Positions 51,551 to 59,330 of a stretch of 64,000 nt of DNA are shown piece after piece. The stretch is from Paenibacillus_AP thailandensis (GTDB lineage: Bacteria > Bacillota > Bacilli > Paenibacillales > Paenibacillaceae). Each line of letters begins with the position of its first letter. Position 1 is the stretch's first letter. Position numbers and translations under genes: made by a program. Location: positions 248,001-312,000 of the forward strand of contig NZ_JBHUMY010000043.1 in NCBI RefSeq assembly GCF_042685365.1, written 5' to 3'. The notes beneath the pieces were generated by a model. That model was not told where the DNA came from. It was given only the letters and a program-made list of their open reading frames with translations, and ran no database searches.

Positions 51551-52705
51551 ATGGGATTTGGAGGAAGCCCTTTCGAATTGAACGGCATACCTCTCTAACA
51601 TCGTATACAGCGATTCTGCATTTGAAATCGCTTCTTCCATGTAATTGAGTCGAGCTGTTATATCAATACTGTTTTGAAAAATATCAACCATTGATTGCTT
51701 AATTGCAGACCAATGCTGCTGATGCGATAATGCCCTACTCCAACCATCTGATGGGTTAGAACCGGCATAAATAATTCTGTCTTCACCTGTATTGGAGAGT
51801 ACACTTTGAAACAAATTTTGTGGTGCGTTCGCTGCAATAGAATCAAGTTCTGATACTAAAAGTGAATTTAGAAGTGGAATAGATGTATATCTCTCGCGTG
51901 GTAATCTCCCACCTGTCGAAGGGAGGATTCTCTGCTGCACCGTAAATTTTCTTGAACTATTGTGCCAACCCGTTCCAATTCCATATGCCCCAACACATAA
52001 GTACAATAAACCAATTATGTCTGCATAACCGATAACAACTTTAAATTCATTAATCTCAGATAACGAATAGATAAAATACAATAAGTTTGATAGCCCATGA
52101 TCGCTATCAAAATTTTGGTTGTAATCTTTATTATTTCTGGCAACTGTCAAATAAAACCCTTCTACTTCCAAAACCGATATCTCATTCAGAAACTCATTAA
52201 CCCTATCTGTTTCATTAAGTGCTGACTCAGTAAATATCAAAGAAGCTAAAAGTGGTTTTTTTATCTCTTTCATCAGCATTATATTTTTTGTTTCTTCTGC
52301 TAAACTTAAGCAAATCTGAGTTTGTCGATCACTAAAACTATTAATTAACAATGTCGGAGATAATATGTAATCAACACCCATAGATACTTGAAAGTCAATT
52401 GTCTCCTCAGCATATCTTTGGATATCCCTTATTGATCGGAAGGACGACATAGTTAGATGCCCTGGATAATACGTATAATCAGTAAGATTTTTTGTAGTCC
52501 CATCCATGTAAGTTGTGTAATAAAATTGGGGATCCAATAAGACTTCCGCTGTATGGTAATCATTCAATAAGTCGTTCCTGAACAACCTTAAATTATCTTC
52601 AGTATCATCCCTTGGACTTAAAATAACACCATCACCCGACCCGTTCGAAAGTGCCTGATGTATTTTATTCCCTTTACCATATCCCTGCTGGATAAACAAT
52701 TTCAT
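51497..52705 (-). CDS. Uncharacterised TIM-barrel-like protein coupled to a protein kinase
   Basis: I do not recognise this 402-residue protein. Hydrophobic strands alternate with helices in a barrel-like series: LFIQQGYGKGNKI (3-15), GVILSPRD (26-33), AEVLLDPQFYY (53-63), VDYILSPTLLI (111-121), PLLASLIF (151-158), VEGFYLTVA (181-189), FKVVIGYADI (221-230) and AYGIGTGWHNSSRKF (240-253). The clustered polar residues at strand ends (SPRD, DPQ, GTGWHN) suggest an active site. The C-terminal 80 residues are helical. The start overlaps the kinase stop (ATGA) with GGGAGG, so the two are translated together. The 3' end overlaps the convergent nuclease-like gene. Confidence 0.65.
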   Translation of the reverse strand: MKLFIQQGYGKGNKIHQALSNGSGDGVILSPRDDTEDNLRLFRNDLLNDYHTAEVLLDPQFYYTTYMDGTTKNLTDYTYYPGHLTMSSFRSIRDIQRYAEETIDFQVSMGVDYILSPTLLINSFSDRQTQICLSLAEETKNIMLMKEIKKPLLASLIFTESALNETDRVNEFLNEISVLEVEGFYLTVARNNKDYNQNFDSDHGLSNLLYFIYSLSEINEFKVVIGYADIIGLLYLCVGAYGIGTGWHNSSRKFTVQQRILPSTGGRLPRERYTSIPLLNSLLVSELDSIAANAPQNLFQSVLSNTGEDRIIYAGSNPSDGWSRALSHQQHWSAIKQSMVDIFQNSIDITARLNYMEEAISNAESLYTMLERYAVQFERASSKSHLNTWQSAIRIFRSIANV

Positions 52706-53637
52706 AACAATTCCTCCCTTACTTGAGCGAGTTTCTCTATGAGGGAATCACAAGTCTTAAAACGCAAGTGCGGTTCTTTTGCCAGTAATCTCATAATTAT
52801 AGCATTTAGACTTTGTGGTAAGTCTGTACGCAAGTTACTAGGTTTCTCAACCTGATTGGAAACTATATTTGCTACCAACTGCATTGAATTTAGACCCCTT
52901 GTAAAAAAGGGGTGTTGACCTGTCAGAGACTCGTAAAGTACTATGCCCAAAAGGAAGAGGTCTGACCGAAAATCTATTCCTCGCCGTACGTTTTTCAATT
53001 GCTCTGGAGACATATAGATACGTGTGCCTACTGTCATGAATGCTGCGGTAAGTGACTCATCCGAAAGGTCGAAAGCTAGGCCAGTATCTAATAAAACATA
53101 GGTACCATTGTCTCTTCTCATGATATTCTTAGGCTTCACATCTCTATGTACCATGTTAATATCCCATAAATGCTTAATTGCAGTTGCGATATCTATTCCA
53201 AGTTGAATCCCCTCTTGTAGGGTAATCTGCCGGTCACGCCTTATTATTGTATATAGGTCTTCCCCGCTTACCAATTCTTCTGTAAAATATAGCAACTTTC
53301 TACTCTTGTATTCGACAAACGTCATACCGATAGGGCCTAACTTAACCAAGGTTGGGGTTTCACAACGATTCATAATATCAATTTCTCGTTTTGCTCTTGC
53401 TAGTACATCTTCTCGAATATCCTCGATTGGAGAAATCGAATAATGGTCACTATCAAGAGACTGCTGGACTTGTTGATCTTGGATATTTGTAAGATCTAAA
53501 AATTTGATTGCATACCTTACTCCACTAATTGAACAAGAAAAAACCGTCTTTTGTCCACCCTTACCTAGAAATACAATATCAGTGCAGGTAGGACAAATTT
53601 CTTTCACTTGATCTTCAGTTAAATCAGGTGCACGCAA
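52702..53637 (-). CDS. Soluble Hanks-type Ser/Thr protein kinase
   Basis: This 311-residue kinase has the Gly-rich loop GKGGQKTVF (25-33), K45 in YAIKFL, E85 in helix C, the catalytic VHRDVKPKNIM (D166, N171), the metal-binding D184 in a DTG instead of DFG motif, and GTRIYMSPEQ (204-213) as activation-loop end. All catalytic residues are kept, so it should be active. A CPTC (15-18) near the N-terminus may bind metal. It has no membrane helix or PASTA domain, unlike PrkC. The start is a TTG eight bases after GGGAGGT. It is upstream of and overlaps the TIM-barrel gene, and is AT-rich. Confidence 0.88.
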   Translation of the reverse strand: MRAPDLTEDQVKEICPTCTDIVFLGKGGQKTVFSCSISGVRYAIKFLDLTNIQDQQVQQSLDSDHYSISPIEDIREDVLARAKREIDIMNRCETPTLVKLGPIGMTFVEYKSRKLLYFTEELVSGEDLYTIIRRDRQITLQEGIQLGIDIATAIKHLWDINMVHRDVKPKNIMRRDNGTYVLLDTGLAFDLSDESLTAAFMTVGTRIYMSPEQLKNVRRGIDFRSDLFLLGIVLYESLTGQHPFFTRGLNSMQLVANIVSNQVEKPSNLRTDLPQSLNAIIMRLLAKEPHLRFKTCDSLIEKLAQVREELL

Positions 53638-54535
53638 AGACCTTACCTCCCTTTTTGATATCGAAAACAACAATACTTAGTTCAATTATACCATTCTTTA
53701 CCGTTGTTGGGTATAAGGTCTATAAGCTAAGAAAACTAATTTTTTTGCTCACTTCAGTACGTTGGTACTATTCATTCATAACGCCTCAAATAGATAAATT
53801 GGCATAGATGTTCCTAGTGCAGTGATAAAGCAAATAAAGCTTTGAGTTCATACACAAATTATATATAACCATCTGTATCTCATCGATGACCTACTCATCT
53901 AGGAAGTTCTTTCAGACTTCTTCACATCGCATAGTCGCACCTCTGTAACTGATATTCTATTAATAGGACCTATATCAAATCATTTCAGCTGCGTTCGATC
54001 CCCCATTGCTTTTTGAATTAGCTTCTCCACGAACCTTCATCTGTTGCAGCCGGTTCAACAAGGTTTCGTATGTCCACGCCAACAGACCCTAATCAAGCTC
54101 ACAGTGAATAGAACAATCTTTAAGATCTCCGTTAGAATTAAATTTCCATTATCTGCCTAACGCAAATATTGAACTTGAATCTCAGAGTCGAATCATATAT
54201 GAAATTTAAAAATATAAAACGGTCACTCAGCTCAGCTTAACTGTAGATATTGTTCGTTGCGATGGGACTAAACGCCATTCCACACCAATCATTTACCACC
54301 AGCCCGTGCTCATAAATATTTTCCACAAAAAAGCTGAAGATATTTTTTATTTGAAACAATTTTCCTTTTCACCCCGTCTATTTACTGGGACATTATGGAT
54401 TTCATGCGTTCTTTCAACACGCTAATAGCTTGGGGTTAATAGACGGCGATACGCGCATGCAGAACGAGACGCGGAAGGAGGGCAGGGGGTCCCGTATTCA
54501 GATTACGTACAGAATTTCAGGAGAGTGAACCATTG
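53638..54535. other. Gene-poor right edge of the AT-rich island
   Basis: About 900 bp lack a credible gene. The kinase promoter (TATAAT on the minus strand near 53690) is at the left. On the minus strand around 53985-54085 an open stretch (AWTYETLLNRLQQMKVRGEA then NSKSNGGSNAAEM and a stop) looks like the end of a lost gene, perhaps a transposase. The last 100 bp return to backbone composition and lead into the lipoprotein gene. Confidence 0.4.
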
Positions 54536-55981
54536 ATGAAACGGTTATTAAAAATGATGCTGCCGGCCGCACTGACGGTGTCGATGCTGGCAGGCTGCAG
54601 CTTCGGGGGAAGCAGCGACCCGAAAAAGAACGAGCAGGCTTCGATCAAGGTCATGTATTATGACGAGCAGCAATTTTTCAGGGATTACGGCATGTTGTTC
54701 TCGGCGTTGTATCCGAATATCGACATCGAGGTCGTATCGACGCAAACCGTCCGCTATGAAGAAGGCAAAGACATGGAAGCCGAAATGATGAAATTCATTG
54801 AAGAAAATCAGCCCGACGTCCTGATGCTGGACTCCGAACAATACGAGAAGATGGCCGCCGAAGGAAAGCTGTACGATCTGGAAACGAGAATGTCGCAGGA
54901 AAAATACAATACGGAAAACATTGTTCCCGGATTGATCGACTATTTGAAGGAGAAGGGCGGCGGCAAGCTTTACGGAATGGTGCCGGACTTTTACGGACAA
55001 GCCCTTTATTATAATAAAGATCTGTTCGACAAATACAATATCCCGTATCCGACCGACCGGATGAGCTGGAACGACGTGCTGCAGCTTGCGCGGATGTTCC
55101 CGACGGACGGTTCCGACAAAGATCGGGTATACGGGCTGAAAATGAGCTACGACAAAAGCTTGTTCCAAATCGGCAATACGATCGGCAATACGAATGGTTT
55201 AAGCTTCGTAAATGCGAACAAGAAGGAAGTCACCATCAATACGGACGGATGGAAGAGCGTATTCCAGACCGCCCTTGACGCTATCGATTCGAAGACGCTC
55301 TATTTCGAAAGCGAGAACCAGCAGGATGCTCAAACCTATGAGGATTATTTGATGTCGGATCCGTTCATATCGGGCCGATTGGCGATGATGGTCGAAGGAC
55401 CTTGGATGCGCCAGCAGATCGAGGAAGCGGAAAATTATTTGAAGGATAAGGCCGAAGTCGTGAAAAACTGGGATCTCGTTACGGTGCCTGTCGACCCGCA
55501 AAACCCCGACTATTCCTCGGCCATGTCGTTCAATACGATTTATGCGATCAACGCCCAGTCTCCGAGCACCGATGCCGCTTGGCAGTTCATCAACTATGTC
55601 ACGAGCGACGAATATGCGCGGGTTGCGTCGAAAAGCGGCTTCTATAACGGCTTCCCGATCCGCACGGACTACATCAAGGACGAGGAGGGCCGTAACTATG
55701 CGGCATTCTATGCTTTGAAGCCGAGCACGAGAAATCCGTACGGCGAGTTCGACAAGCTCCCGTCGAATTTCTATATGGAATTCGACGGAATCGCGAACCA
55801 GGAGCTTACCGGCGTGCAGGAGGGAACGAAGACGCTCGACGAAGCGCTGCAGTCGCTGCAAGAGAAAGGACAGGCGGCGCTCATTAAAGCCGAGCAGGAA
55901 GAACAGGAGAAAGCGAAGACGGAAGGAGCGACCGGGACAGAGGAGTCGGCAGACGAAGCTGTAAGCACTCCGGCCGAATAG
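54536..55981 (+). CDS. Extracellular solute-binding lipoprotein (ABC, family 1)
   Basis: This 481-residue protein has a signal peptide ending in the lipobox LAGC (C21), then a periplasmic-binding fold. It includes IKVMYYDEQQFFRDY, DVLMLDSEQYEKMAAEGKLYDL, YGMVPDFYGQALYYNKDLFDKYNIPYP and GRLAMMVEGPWMRQQI, as in sugar-binding proteins of the family 1 type. A charged Glu/Lys tail (about 445-481) ends it. No permease or ATPase is adjacent, so it is an orphan, perhaps feeding a transporter encoded elsewhere or sensing. Initiation at the TTG just before the ATG is possible. Confidence 0.9.
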   Translation: MKRLLKMMLPAALTVSMLAGCSFGGSSDPKKNEQASIKVMYYDEQQFFRDYGMLFSALYPNIDIEVVSTQTVRYEEGKDMEAEMMKFIEENQPDVLMLDSEQYEKMAAEGKLYDLETRMSQEKYNTENIVPGLIDYLKEKGGGKLYGMVPDFYGQALYYNKDLFDKYNIPYPTDRMSWNDVLQLARMFPTDGSDKDRVYGLKMSYDKSLFQIGNTIGNTNGLSFVNANKKEVTINTDGWKSVFQTALDAIDSKTLYFESENQQDAQTYEDYLMSDPFISGRLAMMVEGPWMRQQIEEAENYLKDKAEVVKNWDLVTVPVDPQNPDYSSAMSFNTIYAINAQSPSTDAAWQFINYVTSDEYARVASKSGFYNGFPIRTDYIKDEEGRNYAAFYALKPSTRNPYGEFDKLPSNFYMEFDGIANQELTGVQEGTKTLDEALQSLQEKGQAALIKAEQEEQEKAKTEGATGTEESADEAVSTPAE

Positions 55982-56003
55982 AAGCGGCGCAGCGATATGC
56001 GAG

Positions 56004-56033
56004 AGGCACCCCCATTCGGGGTGCCTTTTATTG
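56004..56033. terminator. Terminator of the lipoprotein gene
   Basis: AGGCACCCC pairs with GGGGTGCCT around CATTC, followed by TTTATT. It lies between converging genes. Confidence 0.85.
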
Positions 56034-56044
56034 TTGGAGCGCTT

Positions 56045-57403
56045 TTATCTCCGTTCCACCGTTACGCGAATGCCGCCTTTCGGCGTCAACGTCATAAGCG
56101 CCTCGTACGTGACGGGCGGATGGCCGGGAATATGGCGGAGACGGAATTTCTGGCCGATCGACGCGAAAATAATGACCATCTCGAGCATTGCGAAATGGTT
56201 GCCGATGCAGGATCTCGGGCCCGCCCCAAACGGGAAGTAAGCCATCATGGGAAGCGTCTTGACATCATCGTTCTCGAATCGTTCCGGACGGAACGCCTCG
56301 GGATCGTCGAAATAACGTGAACTCATATGAAGCGGATAAGGACTGATCATGAGCGCTTCCCCGCGCTTGATCGGCAAGCCGCCCAATTCCGTGTCCTTAA
56401 TGGCCGTGCGGCCCGTCAAATATCCCGATGGCCGCAGCCGAAGCGTCTCCCACAGCACGTTCTGCGTATAGGAAAGCTCGTTGAAGTGCTCGGCTCCCGG
56501 CGGCGTCCCCCCGAGCACCCGCTCCCATTCCTCGACAAGCCGGTTCTCCACGTCGGGATAACGCATGACGAAATCGAAAGCCCAAGCCAGCGTATGGGCA
56601 GTCGTCTCGTGTCCGGCGAGGAACATGGTCATCAGCTCATCCCGGAGCTGGCGATCGGACATGCCGCTTTGATCCGTTTCGTCCACTGCGTCCATCAGAA
56701 CCGATAGCAGATCGCCTCTATCGGAATCCGCGCTCTCCCTCCTTTTGGCGATAATGCCGAATACGACCTCGTCAAGCGACTGCAGCGCCGATAAATATTC
56801 GCGGTTCTGGCCAGTCGGGATAAACAGGGGCACCCGTACCAGCGTCCGCATTTTCTCCACGGCGATCCGGTTAATGGAATCGAACGCTTTCTCGATTCGG
56901 TCCAACTGCTCGCTCGAGTCGTAACTAAACATCGTTCGGGCGATGATGTCGAATGTGATCGCGAACAAGTCATGCGTCAGGCTCCGCTGTTGGCCGTGAA
57001 CCCAATCGCCGGTGAGCCTTTGCGTGCTTTCGGCCATTTGTTCCCCGTATCGCCGGATATGCTTTCTCGTGAACTTCGGCTGCAGAATGCGGCGCTGCCT
57101 GTCGTGAAGCTCTCCGTTGCTCATGACGAGCCCTTCTCCGGTAAGCCGCTTAATCTCGTCGAACGCGCCGGCTTTGCTGAAGGCGTCGGCCTTCGTCACC
57201 ATCGCTTCCTTCAGCATCTCCGGGTCGAATAGGGCATAAAATTTTTGCGGTCCGAGCCGAAACCTCGCGTAGTCGCCATGCCTCCGATGAAGCTCGTTCA
57301 TAAAAACAAGCGGATCTTCGCGAAAAGCTTTCAGCGAACCGCCAACAAACGTATCCTTCGGCAGCCCGGATAGACCGGAAGCCGAAATAGGCTGCGGTGA
57401 CAT
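56045..57403 (-). CDS. Cytochrome P450
   Basis: This 452-residue P450 has the I-helix oxygen-activation motif AGHETTAH, ExxR (WETLRLRP), the PERF motif (FRPERFEND) and the heme loop FPFGAGPRSCIGNHFA with C399. The sequence resembles CYP102/CYP110-like enzymes that oxidise fatty acids or hydrophobic compounds. No redox partner is fused or adjacent. AAAGGAAG precedes the ATG. It is divergent from the reductase gene and within reach of the HxlR operator in their shared 231-bp intergenic region. Confidence 0.94.
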   Translation of the reverse strand: MSPQPISASGLSGLPKDTFVGGSLKAFREDPLVFMNELHRRHGDYARFRLGPQKFYALFDPEMLKEAMVTKADAFSKAGAFDEIKRLTGEGLVMSNGELHDRQRRILQPKFTRKHIRRYGEQMAESTQRLTGDWVHGQQRSLTHDLFAITFDIIARTMFSYDSSEQLDRIEKAFDSINRIAVEKMRTLVRVPLFIPTGQNREYLSALQSLDEVVFGIIAKRRESADSDRGDLLSVLMDAVDETDQSGMSDRQLRDELMTMFLAGHETTAHTLAWAFDFVMRYPDVENRLVEEWERVLGGTPPGAEHFNELSYTQNVLWETLRLRPSGYLTGRTAIKDTELGGLPIKRGEALMISPYPLHMSSRYFDDPEAFRPERFENDDVKTLPMMAYFPFGAGPRSCIGNHFAMLEMVIIFASIGQKFRLRHIPGHPPVTYEALMTLTPKGGIRVTVERR

Positions 57404-57560
57404 TCATGCACACTTCCTTTCGTTGATCTCTTCCAACGAGAAGTATGACAGCCATCCGGCTCCGTCGATAGTACCCCTTGGTATACTTCTGGCGTATCGA
57501 AAGGATAGTGCAGACGGGCAAAGGTCCGCATCGTTACTTTCAAGTGACCATGTAACGTCA

Positions 57561-57579
57561 AAGTGCGTACTGTTCACTT
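57561..57579. promoter_or_regulatory. Probable HxlR operator, copy 2
   Basis: AAGTGCGTACTGTTCACTT is identical to 4464-4482. The preceding 28 bp also align (about half identical, including an ACTTT-N3-GTG element). It lies 55 bp upstream of the reductase gene and about 160 bp from the P450 start. Confidence 0.74.
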
Positions 57580-57634
57580 GCCGTCCGATGATGCACAATG
57601 ACAGCAAATACAAAAACGGAAGGAAGGAAATGTT

Positions 57635-58711
57635 ATGCTTAATTCTCCTCGTGAATCCTCCGATCGCAAAACCGCTCTTGTCATTGGCGCCAACGGCGTC
57701 ATCGGTCGCAATCTGATCGACTATTTAACGAAGCTTCCGGACTGGGACATTATCGGGGTATCGAGACGCGGCGGCGAATCCTCCGACAGGGTTCGGTATG
57801 TGGCCGCCGATCTTCTCGATGAAACCGACACCCGAATGAAGCTGGGCGGTCTGACGGAAGTCACGCACATCTTCTATGCCGCTTATCAAGACCGCCCGAC
57901 GTGGGCTGAATTGGTCGCGCCCAATCTTGCCATGCTCGTCAACGTCGTCAATGCGATTGAGCCGGTAGCCGCTTCGCTTCGGCACATCAGTCTCATGCAA
58001 GGCTACAAAGTATACGGCGCTCATCTCGGCCCCTTCAAGACGCCGGCCAAGGAAACCGACGCCTACCATATGCCGCCGGAGTTTAACATCGACCAGCAGC
58101 AGTTCCTTGAACGGCGGCAGCGGGGACAACATTGGACATGGTCGGCGATTCGCCCGTCCGTCGTCTGCGGATTCGCTTTAGGCAATCCGATGAACCTGGC
58201 GATGGTCATTGCGATCTATGCTTCCATATCGAAGGAGCTCGGACTCCCGCTCCGCTTTCCGGGCAAGCCGGGCGCGTACCATAGCCTGCTGGAGATGACC
58301 GACGCGGAATTGCTGTCCAAAGCAACGGTGTGGGCGGCGACCGACAGCCGCTGCGCCAATCAGGCGTTCAACATCAACAACGGCGACCTCTTCCGTTGGA
58401 GCGAGCTTTGGCCCAAAATCGCGAACTACTTCGAACTGGAGACAGCGCCCCCGCTGCCGATGTCTTTAGAGACGGTTATGGCAGACAAGGAGCCCTTGTG
58501 GAATTCCATGATCCAGAAGCACGGCTTGGAGAACAACAGCTACAAGGACGTTTCATCCTGGCGCTTCGGGGACTTTGTGTTCTCCTGGGATTACGATTTT
58601 TTCGCCGACGGCACGAAGGCCCGCCGATTAGGCTTTCACGAGTTTGTGGATACGGAGGCCATGTTCATAAGTATTTTCGACGATCTCCGTCGGCGCAAAG
58701 TCATTCCTTAA
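57635..58711 (+). CDS. PRISE-like SDR (atypical NAD(P)-dependent reductase)
   Basis: This 358-residue atypical SDR has the nucleotide motif VIGANGVIGRNL, then MQGYKVYGAHLGP and FNIDQQQFLERRQ. The latter correspond to the plant progesterone 5-beta-reductase/iridoid synthase (PRISE) signature and its Y-D-Q variant. TWSAIRPSVVCGFALGNPMNLA and AFNINNGDLFRWSELWP also fit. Such enzymes reduce the C=C bond of enones. GGAAGGAAA precedes the ATG. An HxlR regulator converges on it and an HxlR-type operator lies in its promoter. Confidence 0.87.
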   Translation: MLNSPRESSDRKTALVIGANGVIGRNLIDYLTKLPDWDIIGVSRRGGESSDRVRYVAADLLDETDTRMKLGGLTEVTHIFYAAYQDRPTWAELVAPNLAMLVNVVNAIEPVAASLRHISLMQGYKVYGAHLGPFKTPAKETDAYHMPPEFNIDQQQFLERRQRGQHWTWSAIRPSVVCGFALGNPMNLAMVIAIYASISKELGLPLRFPGKPGAYHSLLEMTDAELLSKATVWAATDSRCANQAFNINNGDLFRWSELWPKIANYFELETAPPLPMSLETVMADKEPLWNSMIQKHGLENNSYKDVSSWRFGDFVFSWDYDFFADGTKARRLGFHEFVDTEAMFISIFDDLRRRKVIP

Positions 58712-58722
58712 CCTCCAGGGAT

Positions 58723-58762
58723 AAGAAAAAACCGGTTCCGCGCTTTAGGGACCGGTTTCTTC
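58723..58762. terminator. Terminator between the PRISE-like gene and hxlR
   Basis: AAACCGGT-CC pairs with GG-ACCGGTTT, with A and T tracts on both sides, between converging genes. Confidence 0.8.
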
Positions 58763-59140
58763 TATCTCGTTTTTCATCAACTTCTCCGTCCCCAGGAGCA
58801 CTTTGGCCTTATCGCCGTACACCCGTTCAACATGCGTATCTCCCCATCTGCACATCAGATGAAGAATGTCTTTCAGGGTCCAGCCATATGCCGTCAGCTC
58901 ATATTCGACTTTCGGAGGGACCTCGTTATATACGGTACGTTTAATAACCCCATCCTGCTCGAGCTCCCGCAGCTGCTCGGTCAACACTTTCTGCGTAATG
59001 GCGGGCATCAGCCTTAGAAATTCTCCGTTTCGTTTCTTGCCAAACGTCAGATGAAACAAAATGACCGGCTTCCATTTTCCGCCCATGACCTCAAGCGTCG
59101 CTTCCACCGCCGTATTGTACGTTTTCTCCGTTTCCTGCAC
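58745..59140 (-). CDS. HxlR-family regulator, second copy
   Basis: This 131-residue winged-helix protein is a close paralogue of the regulator at 4038-4412. The core VEATLEVMGGKWKPVILFHL, the recognition region ITQKVLTEQLRELEQDGVI, and YNEVPPKVEYELTAYGWTL differ only conservatively. The start is a GTG preceded by GGAGGAGGTG. It converges on the PRISE-like reductase, whose promoter carries the shared operator. It probably represses that gene, and cross-talk with the first unit is likely because the recognition helices and operators are so similar. Confidence 0.9.
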   Translation of the reverse strand: MQETEKTYNTAVEATLEVMGGKWKPVILFHLTFGKKRNGEFLRLMPAITQKVLTEQLRELEQDGVIKRTVYNEVPPKVEYELTAYGWTLKDILHLMCRWGDTHVERVYGDKAKVLLGTEKLMKNEIEETGP

Positions 59141-59330
59141 GGGTATCGCACCTCCTCCTTGCTGCTAAGGATATCTCCTTGTCGCTTCAGCCGCAAGCCA
59201 AACCGCCATCTTTCCGAAAGCCTTCAAAATATTAATAGATCCTTAAAAGATTGATAGCATTTCGATAACATATTGCCGGTATATTGAAGATGCATTGTTT
59301 TAGAAGAAAAATAGGAAGAGGGTGCATGAT

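Noticed and set aside
53100..53110. Kinase read as a pseudokinase because of DTG instead of DFG
   Set aside because: The lysine, helix-C glutamate, HRD, asparagine and the metal-binding aspartate are all present, and only the phenylalanine differs.
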